64,000 bases of DNA, from NCBI RefSeq assembly GCF_004770105.1, contig NZ_RQEY01000018.1, forward strand, positions 1 to 64,000. Reading direction: 5' to 3'. The translations under genes were made by a program, and so were the position numbers. The notes under the pieces were generated by a model. It saw only the letters and a program-made list of their open reading frames with translations, was not told where the DNA came from and made no database searches. Positions within the stretch are counted from its first letter, which is position 1. Every line of letters starts with the position of its first letter. This document shows, piece after piece, positions 26,201 to 34,918 of this stretch. Source of the stretch: Leptospira andrefontaineae. GTDB taxonomy: Bacteria > Spirochaetota > Leptospiria > Leptospirales > Leptospiraceae.

Positions 26201-27664
26201 TCAGTCGCATTTTAAAATATTATCTCTGAAAGAGGACCAGACTTGTTTTGGGGAATGTCCCAACCATCTTGCATCCGTATATTGATTACTCTCCCAGAGA
26301 ATCTTTTTGCTATTATCTAAAACATAATTCCAAAGTCTTTCGCTGATGGACGAATTCCTATATATGGAAAATAGATCATAAACTTCTTCCGGAGAATCTT
26401 CCGAAGAAAAAGAGATCAGAATATCGAATTGATTTTGAGAAACGATAGAATCGTCTTTAATATTCAGTTTTGTCCACTTTTGATCTTGTTCCGCTGAATT
26501 ATAAAAACCAAATGTTTCTAAGTCAGTAGGACGTTTTAGTTTTCCGATTAAATAGTAATCCTCTTCATTTCGATAAAGAATTGCCCCACCAATTCTGCCT
26601 AAATATTGGATTTTTTCTTCGGATCTTAATTCTAAGATCTGAGCATCCTTCTTTTTAGGAGAATTTTCTAAAAAATTTAATGCTCTTAGCGCAGTTGCCA
26701 CGGAAGAATCGTGGGCTTCGACAATTTCTTCTTTCTCATGTTCAAAAACAGTGGTGCTTGTTTTGACGAATGCACCTTGTATTTTAGTAATATTTAAATT
26801 AGGAGAAGGTGATTCTTTCGGGATCCTACTTGCCAGATCATTTTCCGTTCTCAGGGATACTGCTCTGTTTTGTCCGGGTTTTAATGAACCGTCATCAAGA
26901 GAGTATTTGTTTCCGTATCCTCTGGGAGTTACAAAAAATCCTTCATACACAAAAGATTGTGAAGATCCTATGATTACTGTAGTATTCATCCCGATCTCGA
27001 ATTCCAAAAAATGATCTAGATCAGAAAACTGAATATTCTCTTGTCTGCGATATGCACTCTTTACAAGAGCGACGGGTGTTGTCCCCGGCCTATATTTTTT
27101 GATGATACGAGCAGCTTCCACAATCTGTCTTTGTCTTCTGCCGGAAGCTGGATTATATAAATTAATTACAAAGTCTCCTTTGGCTGCTGATTCTATACGA
27201 TTTTCGATCACAGTCCAAGGAGTCAAAAGATCGGAGAGAGAAATTCTTGCAGAATCATGGACCATTGGAGCTCCTACAAGGGAACCGCAAGAACTATCGG
27301 CACTTATCCCTGGGATCATTTTGATCTCAGGTGAATCTCCTTTTTTCCAACCAGTCTTTCGTAAAACTTCAAATACAAGACCTGCCATCCCATAAACGCC
27401 TGCGTCTCCTGAAGATATCAACGTTACAGTTTGTCCTGACTTTGCAGATTCCACTGCGGTTTGAGCGCGAGTGATCTCTTCTGTCATTCCTGTGCGAGTG
27501 ACTTGTTTTCCGCTCAGATGATGTTTTACAAGATTGATATAAGTAGTGTATCCGATTATTGAATCTGCTTCTTTGATGGCCGCTAATGCAGCAGGGGTAA
27601 TATGCGAATCGTTCCCTGGGCCTATCCCAACAATATTCAATTTTCCTTTTGGAGTTTCGTTCAT
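26201..27664 (-). CDS. cbiH: Cobalt-precorrin-3B C17-methyltransferase CbiH with long C-terminal extension
   Basis: 487 residues, about twice the usual CbiH/CobJ length. Residues 1-about 245 are a normal SAM tetrapyrrole methylase: NIVGIGPGNDSHITPAA, SSGDAGVYGMAG, PGISADSSCGSLVGAP and DFVINLYNPASGRRQ, ending near RGYGNKYSL. This domain methylates C17 and contracts the ring. Residues about 250-487 are an extension I do not recognise. It is mixed alpha/beta with no Cys except one two residues from the end. It therefore does not look like the Fe-S domain known from CbiH60 of Priestia. The segment near 310-330 (EEIVEAHDSSVATALRALNFLE) is helical, and SSEDSPEEVYDLFSIYRN lies further on. It overlaps cbiG by four bases. 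Confidence 0.9.
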   Translation of the reverse strand: MNETPKGKLNIVGIGPGNDSHITPAALAAIKEADSIIGYTTYINLVKHHLSGKQVTRTGMTEEITRAQTAVESAKSGQTVTLISSGDAGVYGMAGLVFEVLRKTGWKKGDSPEIKMIPGISADSSCGSLVGAPMVHDSARISLSDLLTPWTVIENRIESAAKGDFVINLYNPASGRRQRQIVEAARIIKKYRPGTTPVALVKSAYRRQENIQFSDLDHFLEFEIGMNTTVIIGSSQSFVYEGFFVTPRGYGNKYSLDDGSLKPGQNRAVSLRTENDLASRIPKESPSPNLNITKIQGAFVKTSTTVFEHEKEEIVEAHDSSVATALRALNFLENSPKKKDAQILELRSEEKIQYLGRIGGAILYRNEEDYYLIGKLKRPTDLETFGFYNSAEQDQKWTKLNIKDDSIVSQNQFDILISFSSEDSPEEVYDLFSIYRNSSISERLWNYVLDNSKKILWESNQYTDARWLGHSPKQVWSSFRDNILKCD

Positions 27665-28815
27665 ACTTTTTCCAAACTTGGCGAGTGAATTTCTAATCTT
27701 GTAGCAAAAGGTATTCTCGCAATCGCTACCGTTAAATTTTTTCCACCTTCTGTTTCTTTATACTTTTGCTTTGTTACGAGTAATTTATCAGAACCGGAAA
27801 GAAGAAGTGCAGATGCTTCACTTACGGACCGCGTTCCTACATATTCCGAAGCGGCTTTAGAAATTTCTGAAATTCCTTCTACTTGATCTAATTTTTCCGA
27901 AGGGAAGGTTGTAAATTCCCATCCGTATTTTTTTGAAATTTCTAAAAATGCAGGTTCTTCTTTTTTGGCATCTACACTTGCGATTGCCTTTATACTTTCA
28001 AAAGAGAGGTTATATTCTTTTAATACTTTTTGGATCCCATTTTCAACGACTTCGGTTTGGATCCCTTTATCACATCCTAATCCTAAAATCAAAGATTTAG
28101 GTCGATAAATTACTGAATTGGAATATATATCAGGAGTTTTAGTCTTGATATCTGTTCGATCGCTCGCAATTAATAAGATTTCATAATCTTTAGGATTTAC
28201 ATTTTCTAAATTATTAGAATACTCTACTCCCTTAGGAAGACCTTTTTCTAAAGACCAAAAATGAGGTTCGCCAGTTTCCTGAACGAATAGGACCTTTGTT
28301 TCATTTACTACTGCAGCGCAAGCTCTGGTTACATTTCTATCTTGGTCTTCTAAACTCCAACCCAGGTCCCTTCCTAGAATGTCTACAGTCAAAGTCCCTG
28401 AAACATCGGATGCAGTTGTGATTACCGGAATATTCTCAAGGAGATTTGAAATTTTCTGGGTAAAAAAATTGCCTCTTCCTACATGGCCAGACAAAACACA
28501 GATGGTAAACTTTGCCTGATCATCTATACAAAGAACAGCGGGATCCGTTTTCTTACTTACCAGAAGAGGGGAGATCATTCGAACTACGGCACCCACGCTG
28601 ATCACGAAAATATGACAATCGTATTCCATGAAAGTCTCTCTTAATGTAGGCTCCATCGGAAGACTTAAAAGTTTAGATTCTTTTGGAGCTTCTGAGATGA
28701 ATTTAGGAGAAACGAATAGATCTGCTTCCTTTAAAGAATGGAATAATTCCGTCCCTGTCTTTAGGCCGTGTTTAGTTATTACGTATATCGCGTAAGGTTT
28801 TCTATTCTGAATCAT
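27661..28815 (-). CDS. cbiG: Cobalt-precorrin-5A hydrolase CbiG
   Basis: A 384-residue CbiG, which opens the delta-lactone of cobalt-precorrin-5A and releases acetaldehyde. The N-terminal half has FVISVGAVVRMISPLL (about 71-86), VLSGHVGRGN (about 107-116) and VITTASDVSGT (about 131-141). The C-terminal CbiG domain begins at GLGCDKGIQ (about 245-253), with IASVDAKKEE and VSEASALLLSG further on. Presence of CbiG with CbiD and CbiX, and absence of CobG, marks the pathway as the anaerobic (early cobalt) route. It overlaps cbiL by 14 bases. Confidence 0.93.
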   Translation of the reverse strand: MIQNRKPYAIYVITKHGLKTGTELFHSLKEADLFVSPKFISEAPKESKLLSLPMEPTLRETFMEYDCHIFVISVGAVVRMISPLLVSKKTDPAVLCIDDQAKFTICVLSGHVGRGNFFTQKISNLLENIPVITTASDVSGTLTVDILGRDLGWSLEDQDRNVTRACAAVVNETKVLFVQETGEPHFWSLEKGLPKGVEYSNNLENVNPKDYEILLIASDRTDIKTKTPDIYSNSVIYRPKSLILGLGCDKGIQTEVVENGIQKVLKEYNLSFESIKAIASVDAKKEEPAFLEISKKYGWEFTTFPSEKLDQVEGISEISKAASEYVGTRSVSEASALLLSGSDKLLVTKQKYKETEGGKNLTVAIARIPFATRLEIHSPSLEKV

Positions 28816-29569
28816 CTGAAATCCCTCTTAGCACGCCTTTTCGTTTTCGAATGGAAATGACAACCATGGAAAAATAATCACAGGTTTCATTCTTAATAGA
28901 TTCGATATCTTTTACGATCCTTTGGCGATCCGTAGTTCCGTAAGAAACGTAGGTTGCATTTTCTAGAATATTCTGTTCTTTTAATATTCTTATTAATTCC
29001 GGGACTACCTGTCCTACCTTGGTCAGAACAATCGTATCAAAATCTTGGATAAGTTTTTCCAGATCTTCCAGACCGTAGGTTGCTGGAAGAACACAAAATC
29101 TTTCTCTTCCGTCAGCAAGAGGTGTAAGTAAACTTGCCGGGATAGCTGTAATGGAAGAAACTGCCGGAACAATTTCTATCTCGATACCTGGCCATCTTTC
29201 TGGAGCTTCATCTAATAGATAGCTCCAGGAGCTATATACGGAAGGGTCTCCTTGTGTGATGAATGCAACATCCAAACCTTTTTCTAATCTAAGGCCTATT
29301 TCTTTGAATGCCTTATCCCAGGCCGGAATAAGTATATTCGGATCTTTAGTCATTGGAAAATGTAAGAATAATTTTTCTTGTGTTTCATTTTCTTGAACTA
29401 CAGGGGAACATACTCTCCAGGAAAAAGAAGGAAGTGATTCGCTACTTTTCGGAATCGCAAGAACCGGAACAGTATTCAGGACGTTTACCGCTCTAAGAGT
29501 AATGAGATCAGTTGCACCTGGACCAACTCCAACTCCGTATAATTTTCCGTATTTTGTTTTTACATTCAT
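28802..29569 (-). CDS. cbiL: Cobalt-factor II C20-methyltransferase CbiL
   Basis: A 255-residue SAM-dependent methylase for C20 of the cobalt-containing factor II. Diagnostic pieces: LYGVGVGPGATDLITLRAV (about 10-28), VAFITQGDPSVYSSWSYLLD (about 98-117) and PAVSSITAIPASLLTPLADG (about 132-151). The longer spacing between the first two blocks distinguishes CbiL/CobI from the other methylases in the operon. It lies eight bases after the CbiE/T gene. Confidence 0.93.
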   Translation of the reverse strand: MNVKTKYGKLYGVGVGPGATDLITLRAVNVLNTVPVLAIPKSSESLPSFSWRVCSPVVQENETQEKLFLHFPMTKDPNILIPAWDKAFKEIGLRLEKGLDVAFITQGDPSVYSSWSYLLDEAPERWPGIEIEIVPAVSSITAIPASLLTPLADGRERFCVLPATYGLEDLEKLIQDFDTIVLTKVGQVVPELIRILKEQNILENATYVSYGTTDRQRIVKDIESIKNETCDYFSMVVISIRKRKGVLRGISDDSE

Positions 29570-29577
29570 AAAATGTA

Positions 29578-30804
29578 TTATGATTTCCTAATTTTAAATA
29601 TATGGATTGGGTTTAGCGCCTCATATCTGAGATAATCCGCGAGTTTTTGTCCTCTTGAAATATTGATTAGGCTCACTTCCGGGATTAAATCCATGTCTCT
29701 GAAAGTTTTGTAAGCTTCTGATACATTGTCTAAGGTGATTGCATTTGCAACTAAGCAGCCTCCCATGCTCAATCTTTGAAAAGAAAGTTCTATGATCTCT
29801 TTCATATTCCCTTTCGATCCTCCTATAAATACACAATCTGGGGCAGGGAGGTCGGCCAATACCTGAGGAGCTTTTCCATGTATTAAATGAACGTTATCTG
29901 TTTTATGCGAGAGAATGTTTTGCTGGCAGATCTCTATTCCTTCCGAATCAACTTCGATTGCGTATACTTTTCCTTCTTTAGCGATTCTTGCTGCTTCTAT
30001 GGAAACCGCTCCAGAGCCTGCACCAATATCCCAAACCAAAGAGTCTGGCCGGATTTCCAACGCGGAGAGTGAAAGTATTCTAACTTCCTTTTTAGTGATT
30101 AGTCCTTTTTTAGGCAGGCGTTTTGCATATTCATCTTCCGCTAAAAAAGGAAGAAGAGGAGAAGGTTTCCAATTCGGATCTTTTCTAATTAGGATAATAA
30201 CATTTAAATCTGAAATATCGGAAGTCTCTGCCAAAGTTTCTAGTTCGAATTCACGGACCTTTTCTTCCTTTCCTCCTAAGTTTTCACAAACGAATGCTTT
30301 CCAATCTGTTTCAGAATAATTTAATAAATATTTAGCGATCTTGGGAGGTGAATTTGTTTCGTCGGTTAGGCAGGCAATCTTAGATATACTTTGTAATTTT
30401 GTAATAAGCCCTTCTATCGGTCTTCCGTGTAAGGAAAGAAAGGAAGCGTCGTCCCATTTAACCCCAATTTTAGAAAAAGCATTTTGAACGGAACTTGGAG
30501 CAGGAATAAATTCAACATGATCTCTTCCTACTTTTTTTAAGATCAAATTTCCGATCCCGAAAAACAAAGGATCCCCTGAAGCAAGAACACATATCGTATG
30601 CTCCGCAGAAAGTTCTGCAATTTTCTCTGCAGTTCTAACAATATCATTTTTAATAATGATCCTTTCTCCATCAAATTGAGGAAAGAAGTCTAGGTGTCTT
30701 TCACCACCCGCGAGAACTCTTGCTCTTGCAACTGCCCCCATTGCTTTGCTGGAGAGTCCGACACAACCATCATCTCCTATACCTATAACAGTGACTGCTT
30801 TCAA
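29578..30804 (-). CDS. Fused cobalt-precorrin-7 C5-methyltransferase / C15-methyltransferase-decarboxylase CbiET (CobL type)
   Basis: 408 residues joining two enzymes. CbiE (1-about 200) has a methylase N-terminus VIGIGDDGCVGLSSKA (about 5-20), LAGGERHLDF and LASGDPLFFGIGN, and methylates C5. CbiT (about 215-408) is a class I Rossmann methyltransferase with ITKKEVRILSLSAL, DIGAGSGAVSIEAARIA (SAM motif I) and PDCVFIGGSKGNMKEI. It methylates C15 and decarboxylates the acetate side chain. Fused CbiE-CbiT is the CobL arrangement, common in many bacteria. It overlaps cbiC by four bases. Confidence 0.93.
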   Translation of the reverse strand: MKAVTVIGIGDDGCVGLSSKAMGAVARARVLAGGERHLDFFPQFDGERIIIKNDIVRTAEKIAELSAEHTICVLASGDPLFFGIGNLILKKVGRDHVEFIPAPSSVQNAFSKIGVKWDDASFLSLHGRPIEGLITKLQSISKIACLTDETNSPPKIAKYLLNYSETDWKAFVCENLGGKEEKVREFELETLAETSDISDLNVIILIRKDPNWKPSPLLPFLAEDEYAKRLPKKGLITKKEVRILSLSALEIRPDSLVWDIGAGSGAVSIEAARIAKEGKVYAIEVDSEGIEICQQNILSHKTDNVHLIHGKAPQVLADLPAPDCVFIGGSKGNMKEIIELSFQRLSMGGCLVANAITLDNVSEAYKTFRDMDLIPEVSLINISRGQKLADYLRYEALNPIHIFKIRKS

Positions 30805-31469
30805 AATTTTTTCTCCGTTGAAAGAAGTAAGAGTGCATGTATAATAGAAACTGCAATCGTGCTTCCTCCTTTTCTTCCTCGAGTTAGAATATAAGGAATC
30901 GAATATTCTGATTGGAATTTGAGATCCAATAATGCTTCTTTAGATTCTGCAGCTGAAACAAATCCGACTGGAACTCCGATCACTAGGGAAGGACGGACTC
31001 CTTCTTCTTGTACAAGTCTTACTATCTCTAAAAGAGCAGTAGGAGCATTTCCTACTGCGATCACACTTCCATTCAAAAGTCCTAAACTCGCAGCCTTGCG
31101 CATGGACTCTATCGCTCTTGTAGAATTATTTTCTTTTGCTCTCTGGATAACTTCCGGGTCGCTGATAAAACTATAAGTTTTGCAGCCGTATGCATTTAAA
31201 CGTTCGCTATTCAGACCGGCAATGATCATCTGCACGTCACAAATAATAGGACATCCATTCTTCAGCGCTTGGATCCCGTCATGTATTGCATTCTGATGGA
31301 TCTTCGTTAGATCCCTATATTCAAAATCAGCCGTAGCATGAATGATCCTTCTGACGACTTCCCAATCGCCCGGGGGATGAGAATGATTTCCTGCTTCTTC
31401 GTCTATGATCGCAAAAGAATTATTTTCGATCTCCCTTCCTAAGGAAGTCATTTGTCTCATATCGTTCAT
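30801..31469 (-). CDS. cbiC: Cobalt-precorrin-8 methylmutase CbiC
   Basis: A 222-residue methylmutase that moves the C11 methyl group to C12, giving cobyrinic acid. Family landmarks: EIENNSFAIIDEEAG (about 13-27), HATADFEY (about 45-52), and IHQNAIHDGIQALKNGCPIICDVQMI, which contains the active-site His. ALGNAPTAL-type AVGNAPTALLEI and GVPVGFVSAAESKEAL follow. It starts on the base next to the cbiD stop. Called CobH in the aerobic scheme. Confidence 0.94.
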   Translation of the reverse strand: MNDMRQMTSLGREIENNSFAIIDEEAGNHSHPPGDWEVVRRIIHATADFEYRDLTKIHQNAIHDGIQALKNGCPIICDVQMIIAGLNSERLNAYGCKTYSFISDPEVIQRAKENNSTRAIESMRKAASLGLLNGSVIAVGNAPTALLEIVRLVQEEGVRPSLVIGVPVGFVSAAESKEALLDLKFQSEYSIPYILTRGRKGGSTIAVSIIHALLLLSTEKKF

Positions 31470-32576
31470 TTATTCCGCTTCTCCTTTAATTCCCCAGCCT
31501 TCGGGAGCTTCAAACTTTCCTAATAGAGTACCGTCAAAATCCACCATATAAGTGGAGACTCTTAGGCCTAATCCATGTTTGGAACAATTTTCGGAAACGA
31601 TCTCGCAGATCCTGGTGGTGATATAAAAATGTCCGGATTCTTTACAAATATCTAATACATGCCTTGCTGTATTTGCTGCTTCAATATTTGTGCAAACTGT
31701 TTCCGGGATCTCCAGAGATCTTGCGATATTTGCAAGCATCTTCGTGTTTACGGAGGAACCTCCTCTATGGGTCATCATGACTCCATCCGCCATCTTGGAG
31801 AGTTTTCCGATCATGCCGACTATGATCACATGGTGAATGTCTTCTTTAATAGAGGTCTTGATCCCGGTCCCTATAAAGTCTCCAACTTGTATGAATGCGA
31901 TCTCATTCATACTCGGGAGAAGGTCCATAGCGAACTTTTCAGACTTTCCGCCTGTTGTTAAAATGATACTTTGTTCTCCATATTCTCTCGCTACCTGTAT
32001 TGCCTGTATTACACTTGCCTTATATGCTGCTGTGGAATATGGTTTTACTATCCCAGTCGTGCCTAAGATTGAGATCCCTCCGATCAAACCCAGGCGTTCA
32101 TTCATCGTTTTTTTGGCCATTTCTTGACCGCCGGGAACGCTGATCGTAACTTCTGCTCCTGAAAATGCGGAACCGATCAATTCCTCTAATATCATTTCCG
32201 TAATATTCTTCCTGGGAACGGGATTGATAGCAGGTTCTCCGATCTCTAAGCCGAGCCCTGCTTTTGTAACTACTGCAACTCCTTCGCCACCTTTTAATAC
32301 GATCTTGTTTTCTTGGTTGAGTTTTACTAGTGCGGTTAACTCTGCACCGTGGGTGCAATCCGGATCATCACCGGCGTCTTTGATGATGCTGCAAACCGCA
32401 CTATCATCGGAGATCTCACAACGTTTCAGTTCAAAAGTGACTTTTCTTTTATTCGGAAGGGTAGTTTCAATTTCTTTAATGGTTTGGCCTAAGATCAGAA
32501 CTCTGACTGCTGCTTTAGCTGCAGCCGCGGAACAAGCTCCTGTTGTAAATCCTTCTCTTAGTTCCTTGGTCGCCAT
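31470..32576 (-). CDS. cbiD: Cobalt-precorrin-5B C1-methyltransferase CbiD
   Basis: A 368-residue CbiD, the C1-methylating enzyme specific to the anaerobic pathway. The N-terminus LREGFTTGACSAAAAKAA (about 6-23) is the clearest family mark. DAGDDPDCTHGAEL (about 66-79) and GEPAINPVPRKNI (about 117-129) follow, then IGTTGIV-type ILGTTGIVKPYS and MTHRGGSSVNTKML. Length and order are standard. It is encoded between the FNR-like reductase (six-base gap) and cbiC. Confidence 0.95.
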   Translation of the reverse strand: MATKELREGFTTGACSAAAAKAAVRVLILGQTIKEIETTLPNKRKVTFELKRCEISDDSAVCSIIKDAGDDPDCTHGAELTALVKLNQENKIVLKGGEGVAVVTKAGLGLEIGEPAINPVPRKNITEMILEELIGSAFSGAEVTISVPGGQEMAKKTMNERLGLIGGISILGTTGIVKPYSTAAYKASVIQAIQVAREYGEQSIILTTGGKSEKFAMDLLPSMNEIAFIQVGDFIGTGIKTSIKEDIHHVIIVGMIGKLSKMADGVMMTHRGGSSVNTKMLANIARSLEIPETVCTNIEAANTARHVLDICKESGHFYITTRICEIVSENCSKHGLGLRVSTYMVDFDGTLLGKFEAPEGWGIKGEAE

Positions 32577-32582
32577 TTAAAC

Positions 32583-33335
32583 TTATCCGAGAGTTACAAC
32601 CGGTGAAGGATTTCTTTGAGTATTGAAGAATGCTTCCATTCCGATCCTGGATTCTAATGTTCCTAAACGAACTAGTTCGGATCTAACTTCTCTTAAAATA
32701 TTTCCGTCCCCGCTTAAGAATGCGTTCTCTGGAACGGTGCAATCTCCTAAGATCGATTTCAAAATTTCTAATACAGTTGGAACCCGATCAGGGGCTGAAA
32801 TTGGAGGGATTTGGAATATATTTGGAAAATTGGGAACTCCTAAGAGAATTTTTCTTAATTCTTGCTCGGAAAGAAAATCTTCCTCTTTTGTTTTGAGCCA
32901 AACTGTTATTGTGCTGTCCAAACTTTTTGCGAATTTTTTGGAAAGAAGAAGTCCGGCAAGAGAAGTAATCCCGGTATCCGTTGCCAGAATGAGAGAAAAG
33001 CCAGGAGGAGGCCATGTTGGATCTCCTACAAATTTCCCCCAAGGACCTGAATATTCCAATTCCGATCCTAATTTTAATTCGGGTAGAATACTGGAAGCTT
33101 TTCCAGTTCCTAAACGTTTCACACAAATCTGAAAAGAATCCGTTTTGGAATCTGAGGATAAAATGGAATAAGCCCTCTTAATCGCCTTTCCATCACCATC
33201 ATTTCCGGTATTTAGGATAACGTATTGTCCTCCTACAAATTCGAAAGGCAAACCATCTGCTCTTTCAAAATGGTAGATATCTGAAGAAGGACTTACGTTT
33301 TCCTTACGGATTAGTTTGAGAAATTTCTGGCTCAA
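32583..33335 (-). CDS. FNR-like FAD/NAD(P)-binding oxidoreductase
   Basis: A 250-residue ferredoxin-NADP reductase-like protein. The FAD domain (about 1-95) has PFEFVGGQYVILNTG and the flavin-binding RAYSILSS (about 59-66). The NAD(P) domain (about 105-225) starts LILATDTGITSLAGLL and has a late SGDGNILREV. No Fe-S cysteines are present. It lies inside the cobalamin operon between a DUF3209-like gene and cbiD. The pathway needs an NADPH-dependent reduction of cobalt-precorrin-6A (normally CbiJ/CobK, not found here) and low-potential electrons for Co(II) to Co(I). Either job is possible, and neither is proven by sequence. Confidence 0.8.
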   Translation of the reverse strand: MSQKFLKLIRKENVSPSSDIYHFERADGLPFEFVGGQYVILNTGNDGDGKAIKRAYSILSSDSKTDSFQICVKRLGTGKASSILPELKLGSELEYSGPWGKFVGDPTWPPPGFSLILATDTGITSLAGLLLSKKFAKSLDSTITVWLKTKEEDFLSEQELRKILLGVPNFPNIFQIPPISAPDRVPTVLEILKSILGDCTVPENAFLSGDGNILREVRSELVRLGTLESRIGMEAFFNTQRNPSPVVTLG

Positions 33336-33343
33336 TGTTCCTC

Positions 33344-33718
33344 CTAAGAAGGATAGATCTCATGCACGAAATCATGCATTTCTTCTAAGTCAAGATACAG
33401 TGTTTGGAATGACTTAGCGGAATTTTTGAGATCTAATTCTACTTTTTTGGTAAGTATCAAAAGAGAAGTATAATATCCGGATTTAGGATCTCCGGAAGGA
33501 AGTTTCGAAATTGTTTGTTCTAATTCCACTAAACTTGCTTCGAAAAATCTGATCAGATCATCAAAGTTATTTGCAGTCGTCAAAGACTGGATCGGTCCTG
33601 GAGAAGAAAGAGCTTCTGTCCCTATCTCATTTTTTTCATGTTGGATGACGGATTCGTCCTTGATCCCAAGAACATTCATCATTCCTAATCTTAATGCTGC
33701 GATTTCATGACATGCCAT
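33344..33718 (-). CDS. DUF3209-like small protein in the cobalamin operon
   Basis: A 124-residue protein starting MACHEIAALRLGMMNVLG, a pattern I associate with DUF3209, a family of unknown function often found beside cobalamin and cbiX genes. The rest is helical: a first helix with Cys3, His4 and Glu5, a central helix (about 55-80, FFEASLVELEQTIS) and a C-terminal LEEMHDFVHEIYPS. The N-terminal Cys-His-Glu and the C-terminal His pair could bind metal, but this is speculation. It sits nine bases after cbiX-ferredoxin and eight before the FNR-like gene, so the three may work as one unit. Confidence 0.7.
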   Translation of the reverse strand: MACHEIAALRLGMMNVLGIKDESVIQHEKNEIGTEALSSPGPIQSLTTANNFDDLIRFFEASLVELEQTISKLPSGDPKSGYYTSLLILTKKVELDLKNSAKSFQTLYLDLEEMHDFVHEIYPS

Positions 33719-33727
33719 ATTATATTC

Positions 33728-34918
33728 CTATTGCATAATATTATCAACTAAACGTGAAACGAGTCTATCTTGAAGAAGATGTTCCGAAACAAGGTCCTCC
33801 GCATCTTCTACATTTACTTTTTGGTACCATACTCCGTCTGGATAGACTACCACTACCGGACCTTCTCCACATCTTCCCATACAAGAAGAACGGGAAATTT
33901 TAAAATCTAAATGTTTTCCTTGTAGTTTCAAAATGGATCTCATACGAGCAACTAAGGCGGAACTTCCTTTGCTTGCGCAGTCTATATTATCGCAAACAAA
34001 TATATGTTTTTGTAAATTACGATGAGGGAATAGATGAGGAGCTGCTTGGTTGTGAGTCTCAAGATGGCGGATACTCCAAAGAAGTGCCTTCAATCCTCCT
34101 ACTTTTTTAGAAAGACCCGGAAGTTGTGTCCTATATTCGCAGGTATCACATGGAAGAGAAAATTTTCCGGAGATACAATCTTGGATCCTTTCATCTATGA
34201 CAGATAATAATTCAGGATCAGGTCCTAGATAAGAAGTAAGTTCCGTTTTGATCCATGGGAATTTTTCGGAAAAGTTTTGGACCAAAGAGGAAATTTTTTG
34301 GATCAATAAACCTCCGAATAAAAAGTAGGGGACCACCAGGAGTTTTTCAGGTCTTAACTTGGAAGCCATCTCCAAAGTATCAGGAAGAAGAGGGTTGGTG
34401 ATCCCTATGAAGGAAGGAAGAACAAAGGAGAAATGATTTCCTTCTTGGAATAAACGAACTGTTTTGTAAAAGTCTCCGTTTGCATCCGGATCGGAGGAAC
34501 CTCTGTTTACTATGATCACTCCAGTTTTAGAGGATTGTTCTTTGTTTAGAGGTAAATATTCTTCTGCCCGCTTTCTAAGTAAGGATACCATTTTAGAATG
34601 GATGCCCAAACTATTTGCTATTTTATAAGAATGATCCGGAAACTCTGTTTTAATCCTATCCAGAACGATCGGAATATCATTTTTAATATGACCTGAAGTG
34701 TATAAAAACAAAGGAAATATTATGATATTAGAATATTCCTTACTAAGGTTTCTTAGAGCTGTTTCTATATCCGGTTTTGCGAGTTCTACATATGCGTAGG
34801 AAATATTCAGATCCGGACGGGTATCCGAATATGCGTCCACTAAGGAAACAAATTCAAGGTTGGAATTTGTTTCCCTACTTCCATGACCCAGCACTAAAAC
34901 CGCAATTTTTGGTTTCAT
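33728..34918 (-). CDS. cbiX: Sirohydrochlorin cobaltochelatase CbiX fused to a [2Fe-2S] ferredoxin domain
   Basis: 396 residues. The N-terminal half is a two-repeat long CbiX: repeat 1 begins VLVLGHGSR (about 6-14) with FPLFLYTSGHIKND (His metal ligand), and repeat 2 begins VIIVNRGSSDPDAN with VVPYFLFGG. It inserts cobalt into sirohydrochlorin. A CDTCEYR motif (Cys257, Cys260) marks the linker. Residues about 300-396 form a thioredoxin-like [2Fe-2S] ferredoxin with Cys309-X4-Cys314 and Cys346-X3-Cys350 (SSCMGRCGEGPVVVVYP). A chelatase with an Fe-S tail may sense redox state or pass electrons. It overlaps cbtA by four bases, linking cobalt uptake to insertion. Confidence 0.92.
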   Translation of the reverse strand: MKPKIAVLVLGHGSRETNSNLEFVSLVDAYSDTRPDLNISYAYVELAKPDIETALRNLSKEYSNIIIFPLFLYTSGHIKNDIPIVLDRIKTEFPDHSYKIANSLGIHSKMVSLLRKRAEEYLPLNKEQSSKTGVIIVNRGSSDPDANGDFYKTVRLFQEGNHFSFVLPSFIGITNPLLPDTLEMASKLRPEKLLVVPYFLFGGLLIQKISSLVQNFSEKFPWIKTELTSYLGPDPELLSVIDERIQDCISGKFSLPCDTCEYRTQLPGLSKKVGGLKALLWSIRHLETHNQAAPHLFPHRNLQKHIFVCDNIDCASKGSSALVARMRSILKLQGKHLDFKISRSSCMGRCGEGPVVVVYPDGVWYQKVNVEDAEDLVSEHLLQDRLVSRLVDNIMQ

